From the NCBI GenBank assembly GCA_943846685.1, contig OX044363.1, positions 910,001 through 974,000 of the forward strand: 64,000 nt of DNA, read 5' to 3'. This stretch comes from an uncultured Pseudomonadales bacterium (lineage in GTDB: Bacteria; Pseudomonadota; Gammaproteobacteria; Pseudomonadales; Porticoccaceae). This document shows, piece after piece, positions 26,961 to 36,473 of the stretch. The notes beneath the pieces are model-generated. The model worked only from the letters and a program-made list of their open reading frames with translations, ran no database searches and had not been told where the DNA came from. Position 1 is the stretch's first letter, and each line of letters starts with the position of its first letter. The position numbers and the translations under genes were made by a program.

Positions 26961-26983
26961 AGTGACCCCCGCCGCCCTATCAT
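26956..26983 (+). promoter_or_regulatory. Sigma-70-type promoter of bioB
   Basis: A perfect -35 box TTGACA (26956-26961), a 16-bp spacer and the -10 box TATCAT (26978-26983) lie about 50 bp before the bioB start. The -35 lies inside the BirA-like dyad. Confidence 0.7.
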
Positions 26984-27035
26984 AGCCCCATCTGAATAAA
27001 ATACCGTCCGCACAAGGCACGGCAGGAGCATGACA

Positions 27036-28091
27036 ATGGCAGCCCAGGAACAAAATATAACCCGTCACGACTGGACCCGCGAAGAAGTGCTCGCGATGTT
27101 CAACCAGCCCTTTAATGATTTGCTGTTTGATGCACAGGTTATGCATCGTCGTCACTTTAATCCCAACAGCGTGCAACTCAGCACATTGCTATCGATTAAA
27201 ACCGGCGCCTGCCCGGAAGACTGCAAATACTGCCCGCAGAGCGCAAGGTACGACACTGGCCTGGAAAAAGAGAAGCTGCTGGAAATCGAAACGGTTATCG
27301 AAGCCGCCAAGGTGGCCAAAGCCAGTGGCTCAAGCCGCTTCTGTATGGGTGCCGCATGGCGCTCACCCCACGATCGTGATATTCCCGCGGTTGCCCATAT
27401 GATTCGCGAAGTTAAGGCACTGGGTCTCGAGACCTGTATGACTCTGGGTATGCTCAGTGAAGAACAGTCTGGAAAACTTGCCGATGCCGGGCTCGACTAT
27501 TACAACCACAACCTGGATACCTCCAAAGAATTCTACGGTGAAGTGATCACCACTAGAACCTACCAGGATCGTCTAAATACTCTCGCCAATGTTCGCAACT
27601 CCGGTATGAAAGTCTGTGCTGGCGGTATTGTCGGTATGGGCGAAGAGCAGAAAGACCGCGCCGGCTTGTTAATGGAATTGGCTAATCTTCCCCATCATCC
27701 GGAATCTGTGCCGATCAATATGTTGGTAAAAGTGGCCGGCACACCGATGGCCGCTGAAGAAGATCTGGATCCCTTTGAATTTATTCGTACTATTGCCGTA
27801 GCTCGATTGATGATGCCCAAGTCCTATGTGCGCTTATCTGCAGGGCGCGAGGAAATGAACGAACAGATGCAGGCGATGGCCTTTATGGCTGGCGCCAACT
27901 CAATCTTCTACTGCGATAAGCTGCTGACCACGCCAAACCCCAAAGCCAACAGCGATATGCAGCTGTTTGAGCGTCTGGGTATTAAGCCCGAAGAGTATCA
28001 GGTGGATAAAAACAGTGAAGAGCAGGAAGCCGAGTTGCATCAGGTGATTGCCGAGTCTAAAACCGATCCTCTATTTTATCGAGCTGGCTAG
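27036..28091 (+). CDS. bioB: Biotin synthase
   Basis: This radical-SAM enzyme inserts sulfur into dethiobiotin. ATG 27036 has AGGAG 7 bases upstream, while the ATG at 27030 is too close to it. The 351 residues carry the CxxxCxxC cluster motif (C59, C63, C66 in [12 protein letters not shown]) and the family blocks [16 protein letters not shown] and [15 protein letters not shown]. It leads the bioB-bioF-bioHC-bioD group. bioA is not in the window. Confidence 0.96.
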   Translation: MAAQEQNITRHDWTREEVLAMFNQPFNDLLFDAQVMHRRHFNPNSVQLSTLLSIKTGACPEDCKYCPQSARYDTGLEKEKLLEIETVIEAAKVAKASGSSRFCMGAAWRSPHDRDIPAVAHMIREVKALGLETCMTLGMLSEEQSGKLADAGLDYYNHNLDTSKEFYGEVITTRTYQDRLNTLANVRNSGMKVCAGGIVGMGEEQKDRAGLLMELANLPHHPESVPINMLVKVAGTPMAAEEDLDPFEFIRTIAVARLMMPKSYVRLSAGREEMNEQMQAMAFMAGANSIFYCDKLLTTPNPKANSDMQLFERLGIKPEEYQVDKNSEEQEAELHQVIAESKTDPLFYRAG

Positions 28092-28099
28092 TCAGCCCG

Positions 28100-29278
28100 A
28101 TGAAGTCTATGGATGCCATACTTCAGGCGCAGTTGGATCAGCGCCGTGCAGAGTATCTTTACCGGACGCGACTCAATGTCGCTTCCGGCTGCTCGTCGAC
28201 GCTCAATATTGATGGCCAGACATTGGTTAACTTTTGCAGCAATGACTATCTGGGTTTGGCTGCCCATCCTGCCATTAGTCAGGCACTTAAGCAGGCCGCA
28301 GATCAATTCGGTACTGGCAGCGGTGCCTCGCATCTGATTAGTGGTCACTCAAAGATTCACGATCAATTAGAGCAGCAGCTCGCCGAGTTTACTGGACGAC
28401 CCCGTGCGCTTTTATACTCCACCGGCTATATGGCCAATATGGGTGTGATTAATGCACTGGTGGGCCGCCATGATCTGGTTTTACAGGATCAGTTAAATCA
28501 TGCATCCCTGCTCGATGGCGGGCATTTATCCCGTGCCACCTCCCAGCGTTATAAACACAGTGATCTCGACAATCTGCAGCAGCGACTTGAGCAATCCACA
28601 GCGAACCGCAAGCTAATTGTCACCGATGGTGTCTTCAGTATGGATGGTGATCTGGCTCCCCTAAAAGAGATCAGTGGGCTGGCCGCAAAGCATAATAGCT
28701 GGCTGATGGTCGATGATGCCCATGGCTTTGGTGCTCTTGGTATGCAGGGCGGTGGTCTGGTTGAGGAATTAAATTTAACTGTAGAGCAGGTGCCGGTATT
28801 GGTCGGTACACTGGGTAAAAGTTTTGGTACCTTTGGTGCATTTGTCGCCGGTAGCGAAGCCTTAATTGAAACCCTGATTCAATTTTCACGTAGCTATATT
28901 TACACCACAGCTATGCCCCCAGCAATTGCGGCGGCAACCTTGGTCAGTTTAAAAATTCTTCGTCAGGAAACCTGGCGCCGCGAAAAACTCGCCAGTTTAA
29001 TTGCTCAGTTTCGTCGCGGTGCCGAGCAGATCGGTGTACCGCTGATGGAGTCATCAACACCGATTCAGCCAGTGTTAATTAACGATGATCTAAAGGTCAT
29101 GCAGGTTAGTGCAGCGCTTCGCGAGCAGGGTTTTTTGGTCGGCGCTATACGTCCACCGACGGTTCCGGCTGGCAGTGGCCGACTGCGTATTACCTTCTCC
29201 GCTGATCACAGCGAAGAGCAGGTGGAGCAGTTGTTGTCGGCTTTGGAGAAGAGTCTCATAAACAGTACTAGCCAATGA
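28100..29278 (+). CDS. bioF: 8-amino-7-oxononanoate synthase
   Basis: This PLP-dependent enzyme condenses pimeloyl-ACP with alanine. The 392 residues show [28 protein letters not shown] and the PLP lysine K240 in [13 protein letters not shown]. It follows bioB by 8 bp. Its last four bases overlap the start of the bioH part of bioHC (ATGA, 29275-29278), indicating translational coupling. Confidence 0.96.
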   Translation: MKSMDAILQAQLDQRRAEYLYRTRLNVASGCSSTLNIDGQTLVNFCSNDYLGLAAHPAISQALKQAADQFGTGSGASHLISGHSKIHDQLEQQLAEFTGRPRALLYSTGYMANMGVINALVGRHDLVLQDQLNHASLLDGGHLSRATSQRYKHSDLDNLQQRLEQSTANRKLIVTDGVFSMDGDLAPLKEISGLAAKHNSWLMVDDAHGFGALGMQGGGLVEELNLTVEQVPVLVGTLGKSFGTFGAFVAGSEALIETLIQFSRSYIYTTAMPPAIAAATLVSLKILRQETWRREKLASLIAQFRRGAEQIGVPLMESSTPIQPVLINDDLKVMQVSAALREQGFLVGAIRPPTVPAGSGRLRITFSADHSEEQVEQLLSALEKSLINSTSQ

Positions 29279-30853
29279 ACGCAGCCACAGCGACAAACCC
29301 TCAGACTCTTCTAACCGCTTATCCCTGCACTGGCGTGCGTCTCTACGCCGAGCCAATCCTGTTAGTGCATGGCTGGGGCATCGACAGTCAGATATGGCAG
29401 ACCCTGCCACAACAGCTATCTCAGTTTGCCGATGTATTAACCCTCGATCTACCCGGTTTTGGACAGTCTCCTCCACTTGAGGATTATTCACAGGCTGGCC
29501 TGATCCGTTGGATGGCAGAGGTATTGCCCGAGCGCTGTTACCTGCTCGGTCTGTCGCTGGGCGGTATGCTCAGCTGTGCTTTTGCGGCTCAGTATCCCCA
29601 GCGAATTTCAGGGTCTGATTACCCTTTCCAGCAACCTCAGTTTTGTCGCTAGCAATGATTATTCTCAGGCGATGCCAGCCGAGCAGTATCAAGGTTTTAC
29701 GGCTTCATGGCAGGAAGACAATCAGGACTGTCTAAAACGGTTTTGCGGCTTGCAGGCTCAAGGTGATAAACAGCAGAGACAGCTGATACGCCAGCTGCGA
29801 ACCATGACCACTGATATAGATTCTAGCGCGGCTGGTGCACTATTAAAGCTATTGGGTGAGATAGATAATCAGGCTTATATAGCAGTATTAAACTGTCCAA
29901 CTCTGGTGATTTTTGGTGAGCAGGATGCACTGGTGCCAGTGGCCTGTATCGAAAGATTTAAGGCAGGAAATCACCAGCTCGAAATTGCTGTAATAGAGAA
30001 TGCAGGACATTTGCCTCACCTCAGTAACGCCAAACAAACTGAGACACTGATCAGCAGTTTTTTACAGCGTCAGCAATATCGTTTAGATAAAGCCAAGGTC
30101 GCAGAATCTTTTGGCCGAGCGGCGCAGCGCTATGACAGTGCTGCAGTTTTACAGCATAAGATAGGTGAAAAATTACTCGCGGATTTAAGCTCAGACGATT
30201 CTCTCGACAGCGTTATTGATCTCGGCTGCGGCACTGGCTATCACAGTCCTCAACTGCAAAAACACTACGCCAATGCAGAGGTAACCGGTGTTGATATCTC
30301 AGCGGAAATGCTCACCTATGCCGCTACTCAGTATCCACAGGGTAATTGGCTCTGCGCGGATGCAGAGGATCTGCCCTTTGAGGATAATTCTCAATCATTG
30401 GTATTTTCCAATTTTGCCCTGCAGTGGTGTGAGGATTTAGAACAGCTTGCCGCACAGCTCTACCGAGTTTTAAAACCTCAGGGGCAGCTCTGTTTTGCAG
30501 TTCCCGGACCTAAGACCCTGCGTGAGTTGCGCAGTGCCTGGCAGCAGGTTGATGGTCGAGTGCATGTGAATCGCTTTAACAGTTTACTGGATTGGCAGAG
30601 CGCACTTCAGGGTGCGGGATTTAAACAGGTTGAGCTGCACAGTGAAAATATTATTCAGCAACATCAGTCGGTTCGCGAACTATTGATGGAGCTAAAAGAT
30701 GTGGGTGCGCACAATAATAATGCCGGCAAGCAGACGACGCTGACCGGTAAGCAACAGTTAAAAGCTCTGTATGCAGCCTATGAGGGTTACCGGCAGGCGG
30801 ATGGAAGCTTTCCGGCGACCTGGGAAATTATTAGTTGCACAGCTTTTAAATAA
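29275..30853 (+). pseudogene. bioHC: BioH-BioC fusion (pimeloyl-ACP methyl ester esterase / malonyl-ACP methyltransferase), interrupted by a -1 nt-type frameshift
   Basis: Two overlapping frames encode one protein of about 525 residues. The first part is BioH, an alpha/beta hydrolase with VHGWG and Ser94 in GLSLGGM. It reads to about QRISG and then runs out of frame to a stop at 29652. The rest, in the next frame, supplies the hydrolase Asp (FGEQDALVP) and His (AGHLPHL), then a BioC methyltransferase with the SAM motif VIDLGCGTGY. Removing one G from 29611-29613 restores QRISGLITLSSN. BioHC fusions are known in Saccharophagus, Teredinibacter and Cellvibrio. Whether the extra G is real or a sequence error cannot be decided here. 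The function is essential for biotin synthesis, which favours an error. Confidence 0.85.
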
Positions 30854-30880
30854 AGCTCGTAAATAAATAGAGAATAAATT

Positions 30881-31561
30881 ATGCCGAAAAAATGGTTATT
30901 TATTACCGGTACAGATACAGATGTCGGCAAGACCGTTATTGCCACCGGATTTCTTGCCGCCGCTAATCAAGCCGGATTGCGCACCGCCGCTATCAAGCCT
31001 ATATCGGCGGGCTGTGAATTGACCGAGCAGGGCATGACCAATGCAGATGCACTGCAACTGCAGGCCGCCGCCAGCCATGCGCTGCCTTATCAGCAGGTTA
31101 ATCCGGTTGCTCTGGAACCGGCTATAGCGCCGCATATTGCTGCGAGCGAAGCGGGCAAGCGCTTAACCGCATCGCGGCTGACCGGATTTTGTCGCGGCCT
31201 ATCGCTGTTGCCAGTAGATCTAGTGGTGATTGAAGGTGCCGGTGGTTGGCGGGTGCCGATTAATGAACGAGAAACCCTTGCCAATGTGGCCTGCGAGCTG
31301 AATTGCGCCGTAATAGTAGTGGTAGGTATGCGACTTGGTTGTCTCAATCATACATTGTTAACTGTCGAGGCGATTCGTCGCGACGGTTTGAAAATTGCCG
31401 GTTGGGTGGCGAATATTATTGATCCAGATATGCCGCGCCTCAATGAAAATATTGATACACTAAAACAGCGTATTGCCGAACCCTGCTTGGGTATTGTGCC
31501 CAGGCTTGATGATTTATCGCCGCAACAGGTAGCCAGCTATCTGACTGTTCCAGAGCTTTAA
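30881..31561 (+). CDS. bioD: ATP-dependent dethiobiotin synthetase
   Basis: The 226-residue enzyme closes the ureido ring to form dethiobiotin. The P-loop is TGTDTDVGKT (residues 8-17), the second conserved block VVIEGAGGWRVPI, and the ATP-site region VVVGMRLGCLNHTLLT. It is the last gene of the biotin group, 27 bp after bioHC. Confidence 0.96.
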   Translation: MPKKWLFITGTDTDVGKTVIATGFLAAANQAGLRTAAIKPISAGCELTEQGMTNADALQLQAAASHALPYQQVNPVALEPAIAPHIAASEAGKRLTASRLTGFCRGLSLLPVDLVVIEGAGGWRVPINERETLANVACELNCAVIVVVGMRLGCLNHTLLTVEAIRRDGLKIAGWVANIIDPDMPRLNENIDTLKQRIAEPCLGIVPRLDDLSPQQVASYLTVPEL

Positions 31562-31585
31562 AACCCGTTAAGTAGAGAATTAGAA

Positions 31586-31771
31586 ATGAGCGAAGAAAAC
31601 AAATTATCCGAAGAAGATCAGGCGCGTGTTAGCTCTGTTATCAACAGTGGCTATAACCGTACAGAACGAAAACCCTTCCGCCCGTTGCGACTGCTTGCAG
31701 TACTCTGGGTTGTGGTGGCCATTCTCGGGGGTGTTAGCTGGGTGATCGGCAAAAACTCAGGGTTTATCTAA
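31586..31771 (+). CDS. Small single-helix membrane protein (DUF3094-like)
   Basis: The 61-residue protein has an acidic N-terminal region (SEEDQARVSSVINSGYN), a basic Arg/Lys-Pro stretch (ERKPFRPLR), then one hydrophobic helix (LLAVLWVVVAILGGVSWVIG). The pattern matches DUF3094 proteins of pseudomonads and relatives (from memory). Function unknown. It lies 24 bp after bioD and 61 bp before recJ. Confidence 0.7.
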   Translation: MSEENKLSEEDQARVSSVINSGYNRTERKPFRPLRLLAVLWVVVAILGGVSWVIGKNSGFI

Positions 31772-31832
31772 TTATTATCAGCGGTAATATTTCCACTTAT
31801 TGCGGCTCTACTGAGCTCAGTGGTCAGCCATT

Positions 31833-33566
31833 ATGTTAATTCAGGCACGCGCCTTCGATGCAGCTCTCGGCGATTTCGATACTCAATTGGATCCACTGCT
31901 AAAACGTATTTATCAGGCTCGCGGTATTACCGATAGTACCGCCCTTGAACGCAAACTTTCATGTCTGCCTGCGCCCAGTGTAATGCAGGGAATTCCTGCC
32001 GCCGTGGCGCTGTTGGTAAGCTCTCTTAAACAGCAACAGCGGGTTTTAATCGTCGGCGATTTCGATGCCGACGGCGCGACCAGTTCGGCACTGATGGTTC
32101 TAGCGCTCACCGCGATGGGCTATCAGCAGGTCGATTTTTTAGTACCCAATCGCTTTGATTATGGCTATGGCCTGACGCCGGAAATTGTCGATCTGGCCTT
32201 GGAAAAAGCGCCGGATCTGATTATTACCGTCGATAATGGTATCTCCAGTATTGAGGGTGTCGCCCATGCTAATAAGCTGGGTATACAGGTTATTGTCACC
32301 GACCACCATCTACCCGGTGCAAGCCTTCCAGAGGCTGCGGCTATAGTGAATCCCAATCAGCCGGGCTGTGATTTCCCGACCAAAAACCTCGCCGGTGTCG
32401 GCGTGGCTTTTTATCTACTCAGTGCTCTGCGCGCGGAACTGCGCAAACAGAACTGGTTTGCTGAGGCCGAGATTGCCGAACCCAATATGGCCAACTGGCT
32501 GGATCTGGTGGCGCTGGGTACGGTTGCCGATGTGGTACCTCTGGATCAGGTGAATCGGGCGCTGGTCTATCAGGGATTAATGCGTATTCGCGCCGGTAAA
32601 TGCCGTCCCGGTATTCAGGCGCTGCTGACCATTGCCGGAAAATCTGCCCATAGCTTAGTCGCCACCGATTTAGGTTTTGCACTTGGCCCGCGCTTAAATG
32701 CGGCGGGTCGATTAGATGATATTTCGCTGGGTATTCAATGTCTGCTGACCAATGATCACCAGCAGGCTATGTTGGGTGCACAGCAGCTCGACGAGCTTAA
32801 TCAGGATCGCAAATTGATTGAGCAGGGAATGCAGCGTGAGGCGCTGGCCATTGTCGAGAAAATACCCCTGTCTCTGGATGGAGAAGTCCCGGTGGCGCTG
32901 TGTCTGTTTCAGCCGGAATGGCATCAGGGTGTGGTGGGGCTATTGGCCTCGCGAATTAAAGAAAAGTACAACCGACCGGTGGTCGCATTTGCCCGCGGTG
33001 ATGGTGGGCAGCTCAAGGGTTCGTCGCGGTCTATTCCCGGCCTGCATATTCGCGATGCGCTGGATGCAGTGGCCACTCAAAACCCAGGTTTAATTACTAA
33101 ATTTGGCGGTCATGCGATGGCGGCTGGTTTAAGTTTGGATGAGGATAAACTCGCCGCCTTTGAAGAGGCTTTTCAAACGCAGGTTGAGAAAACCCTTGAT
33201 GAAGATGATCTGCTTGCGAGAATGGTGACTGATGGCGAACTGCATTGTCATCAGCTTTCGATGCCAACCGCACAGTTACTGCGCGATGGCGGCCCCTGGG
33301 GGCAGCAGTTTCCGGAGCCCTGTTTTGAGGGCTTGTTCCAACTTAAACAACAGCGTATTGTCGGCGAGAAGCATTTAAAACTGGTTTTGGCTCATGAGTC
33401 TGAACCCAATCGCGGTATAGATGGAATCTGCTTTAATGTCGATACTGAAGAGTGGCCAAATTATCGCGCCGAGACGGTGCGCTGTGTCTATCGTCTTGAT
33501 ATCAATGAGTACCGCGGACTGGAGAAGCTACAATTATTAATTCAGCATATTGAATTGATAAATTAA
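31833..33566 (+). CDS. recJ: Single-stranded-DNA-specific exonuclease RecJ
   Basis: This 5'-3' ssDNA exonuclease acts in recombination and mismatch repair. The 577 residues show the DHH phosphoesterase motifs (VGDFDADGATSS with Asp76, Asp78 and Asp80; TVDNGISS; VTDHHLPG), DHHA1 features near GPRLNAAGR and GGHAMAAG, and the C-terminal OB-fold. The length equals that of E. coli RecJ (577). Confidence 0.96.
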   Translation: MLIQARAFDAALGDFDTQLDPLLKRIYQARGITDSTALERKLSCLPAPSVMQGIPAAVALLVSSLKQQQRVLIVGDFDADGATSSALMVLALTAMGYQQVDFLVPNRFDYGYGLTPEIVDLALEKAPDLIITVDNGISSIEGVAHANKLGIQVIVTDHHLPGASLPEAAAIVNPNQPGCDFPTKNLAGVGVAFYLLSALRAELRKQNWFAEAEIAEPNMANWLDLVALGTVADVVPLDQVNRALVYQGLMRIRAGKCRPGIQALLTIAGKSAHSLVATDLGFALGPRLNAAGRLDDISLGIQCLLTNDHQQAMLGAQQLDELNQDRKLIEQGMQREALAIVEKIPLSLDGEVPVALCLFQPEWHQGVVGLLASRIKEKYNRPVVAFARGDGGQLKGSSRSIPGLHIRDALDAVATQNPGLITKFGGHAMAAGLSLDEDKLAAFEEAFQTQVEKTLDEDDLLARMVTDGELHCHQLSMPTAQLLRDGGPWGQQFPEPCFEGLFQLKQQRIVGEKHLKLVLAHESEPNRGIDGICFNVDTEEWPNYRAETVRCVYRLDINEYRGLEKLQLLIQHIELIN

Positions 33567-33601
33567 AAATAATAATAAAACAGCCTCAGAAGGATATTCT
33601 C

Positions 33602-34516
33602 TTGAGTATTAAAACTGATCTTCGCGCCGATTTTATTCTGCTGATAACCGCCTTTATCTGGGGTTTGGCCTTTGTCTTTCAACGTACCGGTATGGATCAT
33701 ATCGGGCCTATCACTTTTACTCTTGGGCGTTTTCTTATCGGTGCTCTGGCGATTCTTCCGCTCTGGTATCTTATGGAAAGACCAAAGCGAATTTTTGAGT
33801 TCTCCGCAATTAATAAAAAGGCCGCCTCGCTGGGGTTGGTTCTCACCGCAGGTATGCTCTGCCAACAGGCTGGTTTGATCTATACCACCGCGGGTAGGGC
33901 AGGGTTTTTAACCGGCGTGTATATTATTTTTGTCCCGCTTATCGGACTTTTTTTCCGCAATAAAACCCAGTGGCCGACCTGGTTGGGAATACTGATGGCG
34001 CTGGTGGGTCTGTACTTTATGGCGCAGGTGGATAACAGCGAATTTTTTACCGGTGATATTCTGATACTGGTTAGCTCGGTGCTGTTTGCGGTCCATGTGA
34101 TTTTTACCGGCCGGCTGGCTCATCAGACATCTCCGTTTCAGTTAATTTTTATTCAATTTACCGTCGCAGCAATTATCTCGGCTCTGCTAGTGCCAATTTT
34201 TGAGAGCTGGAACTGGCAGGGTATTAAAGATGCAGGCGTTGCACTGCTGTATGTCGGTGTACTCTCCTCCGGCGTGGCTTTCTGCCTCCAGGTGGTTGGT
34301 CAGCGCACCGCACCGGCTTCTCATGCGGCGATTATTCTTAGCTTTGAGGCGGTATTTGCGGCTATCTGTGGCTGGTGGCTACTCGGTGAAGTGTTGAGTG
34401 ATTCGGAGCTGCTTGGCTGTGGGCTAATATTTGCCGGTGGGATTGTCTCGCAGCTTAAAGTGCTGCTTAAACAGGTCCCTGGGGAACCTATTCAACATCC
34501 CCATGGCGTAAATTAA
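33602..34516 (+). CDS. DMT-superfamily (EamA) transporter
   Basis: The 304-residue inner-membrane protein has ten predicted helices and two EamA repeats (FIWGLAFVFQRTGMDHIGP at the first, LVSSVLFAVHVIFTGRLAHQ at the second). It starts at TTG 33602 with AGAAGGA upstream. Conserved APASHAAIILSFEAVFAAI is typical of YdcZ/RhaT-like exporters. The substrate is unknown. It is not closely similar to the EamA protein at 14978-15919. Confidence 0.87.
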   Translation: MSIKTDLRADFILLITAFIWGLAFVFQRTGMDHIGPITFTLGRFLIGALAILPLWYLMERPKRIFEFSAINKKAASLGLVLTAGMLCQQAGLIYTTAGRAGFLTGVYIIFVPLIGLFFRNKTQWPTWLGILMALVGLYFMAQVDNSEFFTGDILILVSSVLFAVHVIFTGRLAHQTSPFQLIFIQFTVAAIISALLVPIFESWNWQGIKDAGVALLYVGVLSSGVAFCLQVVGQRTAPASHAAIILSFEAVFAAICGWWLLGEVLSDSELLGCGLIFAGGIVSQLKVLLKQVPGEPIQHPHGVN

Positions 34517-34562
34517 ACATCTCTGCGGTCATAGCACAGAGACATTTATTATTAGGTGAGTT

Positions 34563-35030
34563 ATGCAGAGACGACAGTGGTTAAAAAATATTTTTCTGGC
34601 TTCGGTGGGTACTCTAGCTGCAAGCAAGCTTTGGGCGCTGGAAAAGATTGAGCGTCTGGATAGCGCGTGGCGGCAGTTGCTGACCCCAGAGCAGTATTAT
34701 ATTTTGCGTGACGAGGGCACCGAGCCTGCGGGCAGTAGCCACTTAAATCAGGAACATCGAAAAGGCGAGTACCGCTGTGCAGGCTGTGACCTGCCACTAT
34801 TTAGTTCGGCAATGAAATACGAGAGCGGCACTGGTTGGCCTTCATTCTTCGATAAGATAGAAGGGCATTTAGAGACCAAGCGGGATTTTAAATTGATCTG
34901 GCCGCGCACCGAATATCACTGTGCCCGCTGCGGTGGGCATCAGGGCCATGTGTTTGATGATGGCCCAAAACCCACCGGACTGCGCTGGTGTAACAATGGT
35001 CTGGCGCTGCGTTTTGTGCCTGAAGCTTAA
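34563..35030 (+). CDS. msrB: Peptide-methionine (R)-S-oxide reductase, probably exported by Tat
   Basis: MsrB reduces the R form of methionine sulfoxide. The 155 residues begin with a twin-arginine signal-like sequence (MQRRQWLKNIFLASVGTLAA, RRxWLK type) and an AxA-like cut region. The mature domain shows two zinc CxxC pairs (CAGC, CARC), SGTGWPSF, and the catalytic Cys in RWCNNGLAL, where other MsrBs usually have RYCxNS. A periplasmic MsrB would repair envelope proteins. Export through Tat is inferred from the motif. Confidence 0.9.
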   Translation: MQRRQWLKNIFLASVGTLAASKLWALEKIERLDSAWRQLLTPEQYYILRDEGTEPAGSSHLNQEHRKGEYRCAGCDLPLFSSAMKYESGTGWPSFFDKIEGHLETKRDFKLIWPRTEYHCARCGGHQGHVFDDGPKPTGLRWCNNGLALRFVPEA

Positions 35031-35047
35031 ATTAAGTCAGAAAGTCT

Positions 35048-35644
35048 TTATCTCAAGATTTTCACAAGTTCTGTCAGCACTGCCTGTTTGATAATAGGCT
35101 GTGCCGGTTCGGTGGGGTGAATACCATCCCGCTGAATCATTCCCTCCATCGAAACCAATTCTTCAAATGGAATTGGCAGCAGAGGAATATCCTCTTGCTG
35201 AGCCAATTTTATAAATAGCTGGGCAAAGCTATCGGTGTAGCGTTTGCCGTAATTGGGTGGCAGGCGCATAGCAAACAAAATTGGCTGGGCATTTTGTTCA
35301 CGAATAAGATCGATCATGGTTTGCAGATTGGATTTCACCTTCGATAGGGGGTGTCCACGCAAACCATCATTGCCGCCAAGTTCTAGCAATACATAGTCGG
35401 GTTTAAATTCTTTCAGTAATTTTGGCAGGCGCGCTAGTCCGTTACCGGTGGTGTCACCACTAATACTGGCATTGACTACTTGATGTTGGGGTTCCAGATC
35501 GGCGCGTAATAAGTTAACCCAACCATTTTCTGGATTGATGCCATAGCCGGCACTAATACTATCGCCGAGGACTAATAGAGTACTTGATGCAAAACTATTT
35601 CCGCTCAGCAGTATTAACAGTACCAACAGTTTTGAAATACGCAT
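35048..35644 (-). CDS. tesA: Acyl-CoA thioesterase I / lysophospholipase (TesA, GDSL esterase)
   Basis: The 198-residue periplasmic SGNH hydrolase has a short signal peptide (MRISKLLVLLILLSGNSFA). The four SGNH blocks are visible: GDSISAGYG (Ser), ISGDTTGNG (Gly), LELGGNDG (Asn), and DGIHPTEPAQ (Asp/His). It is divergent from ybbA-ybbP exactly as in E. coli, where the three genes are neighbours. Confidence 0.94.
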   Translation of the reverse strand: MRISKLLVLLILLSGNSFASSTLLVLGDSISAGYGINPENGWVNLLRADLEPQHQVVNASISGDTTGNGLARLPKLLKEFKPDYVLLELGGNDGLRGHPLSKVKSNLQTMIDLIREQNAQPILFAMRLPPNYGKRYTDSFAQLFIKLAQQEDIPLLPIPFEELVSMEGMIQRDGIHPTEPAQPIIKQAVLTELVKILR

Positions 35645-35789
35645 ATATTGACTCTTGTGTTTGGTTTGAATCGGCTTTAAAACCTTCTATTAAAACAACT
35701 CGCCTTATTAGTCGGTAAATACAAATGGTCGCTGTCTACGTAGTGTATTTTATAAAGTCAGTAAATAGTGATCACAACGGAAGTTTTTC

Positions 35790-36473
35790 ATGATTGAAGT
35801 TAGCAATATCAGTAAGCAGGTGACTACCTCAGAAGGTACGCTGCGTATTCTCGAGCAGATCAATCTGTCCCTGGAGGCCGGAGAAAGCCTGGCGATTATT
35901 GGCCCTTCCGGATCGGGAAAGTCGACACTGCTGGGGATTCTGGCAGGGTCTGGATATGCCTACCTCAGGCACTGTCTTTATCGATGGTAAAAATATTACT
36001 GCGATGGATGAGGAGGGCCGCGCCGCGGTTCGTGCCGGTCATGTGGGTTTTGTCTTTCAATCATTCCATCTACTACCGGGCTTAACGGCACTGGAAAATG
36101 TGGCTTTGCCTCTTAGAGCTTGCAGGGTATGGCCGATGCATTGCAGACCGCCAGAGCCTATCTGGAACGGGTTGGGCTGGGTGAGCGGGTCAGTCATTAC
36201 CCGCGCCAACTATCCGGTGGAGAACAGCAGAGAGTGGCATTGGCTCGTGCCTTCGCCTGTCGTCCGGCCATTCTATTTGCCGATGAGCCCACCGGAAATC
36301 TGGATACAGGTACAGGTAAAAAAATTAATGATCTGCTGTTTGAATTAAATGCAGAAGAGGGCACCACTTTAATATTGGTTACCCATGAAAAGACCCTTGC
36401 GGAGCGCTGTAATCGACGACTTGAATTGCAGGCGGGTCGTCAGTTGGAATCCCTGTCGGGAATTAGTGCCTGA
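35790..36473 (+). pseudogene. ybbA: ABC transporter ATP-binding protein YbbA, with two compensating frameshifts
   Basis: Three overlapping frames give one LolD-like ATPase of about 227 residues. Frame one has the start and Walker A (IGPSGSGKST), frame two the Q-loop region (FQSFHLLPG), frame three the signature LSGGEQQR, Walker B ILFADEP and the H-loop THEK. Removing one G from the GGG at 35946-35948 joins frame one to two. Adding one T near 36120 joins two to three, and the frame shift is net zero. All catalytic motifs survive in the rebuilt protein. As written the gene stops at 35990. The shifts are in short homopolymers, so error is likely. The last base overlaps the ybbP ATG. Confidence 0.85.

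Noticed and set aside
26841-27176. A 111-codon minus-strand frame over the bioB start
   Set aside because: It spans the repeat cluster, the promoter and the start of bioB, and has no recognisable domain.
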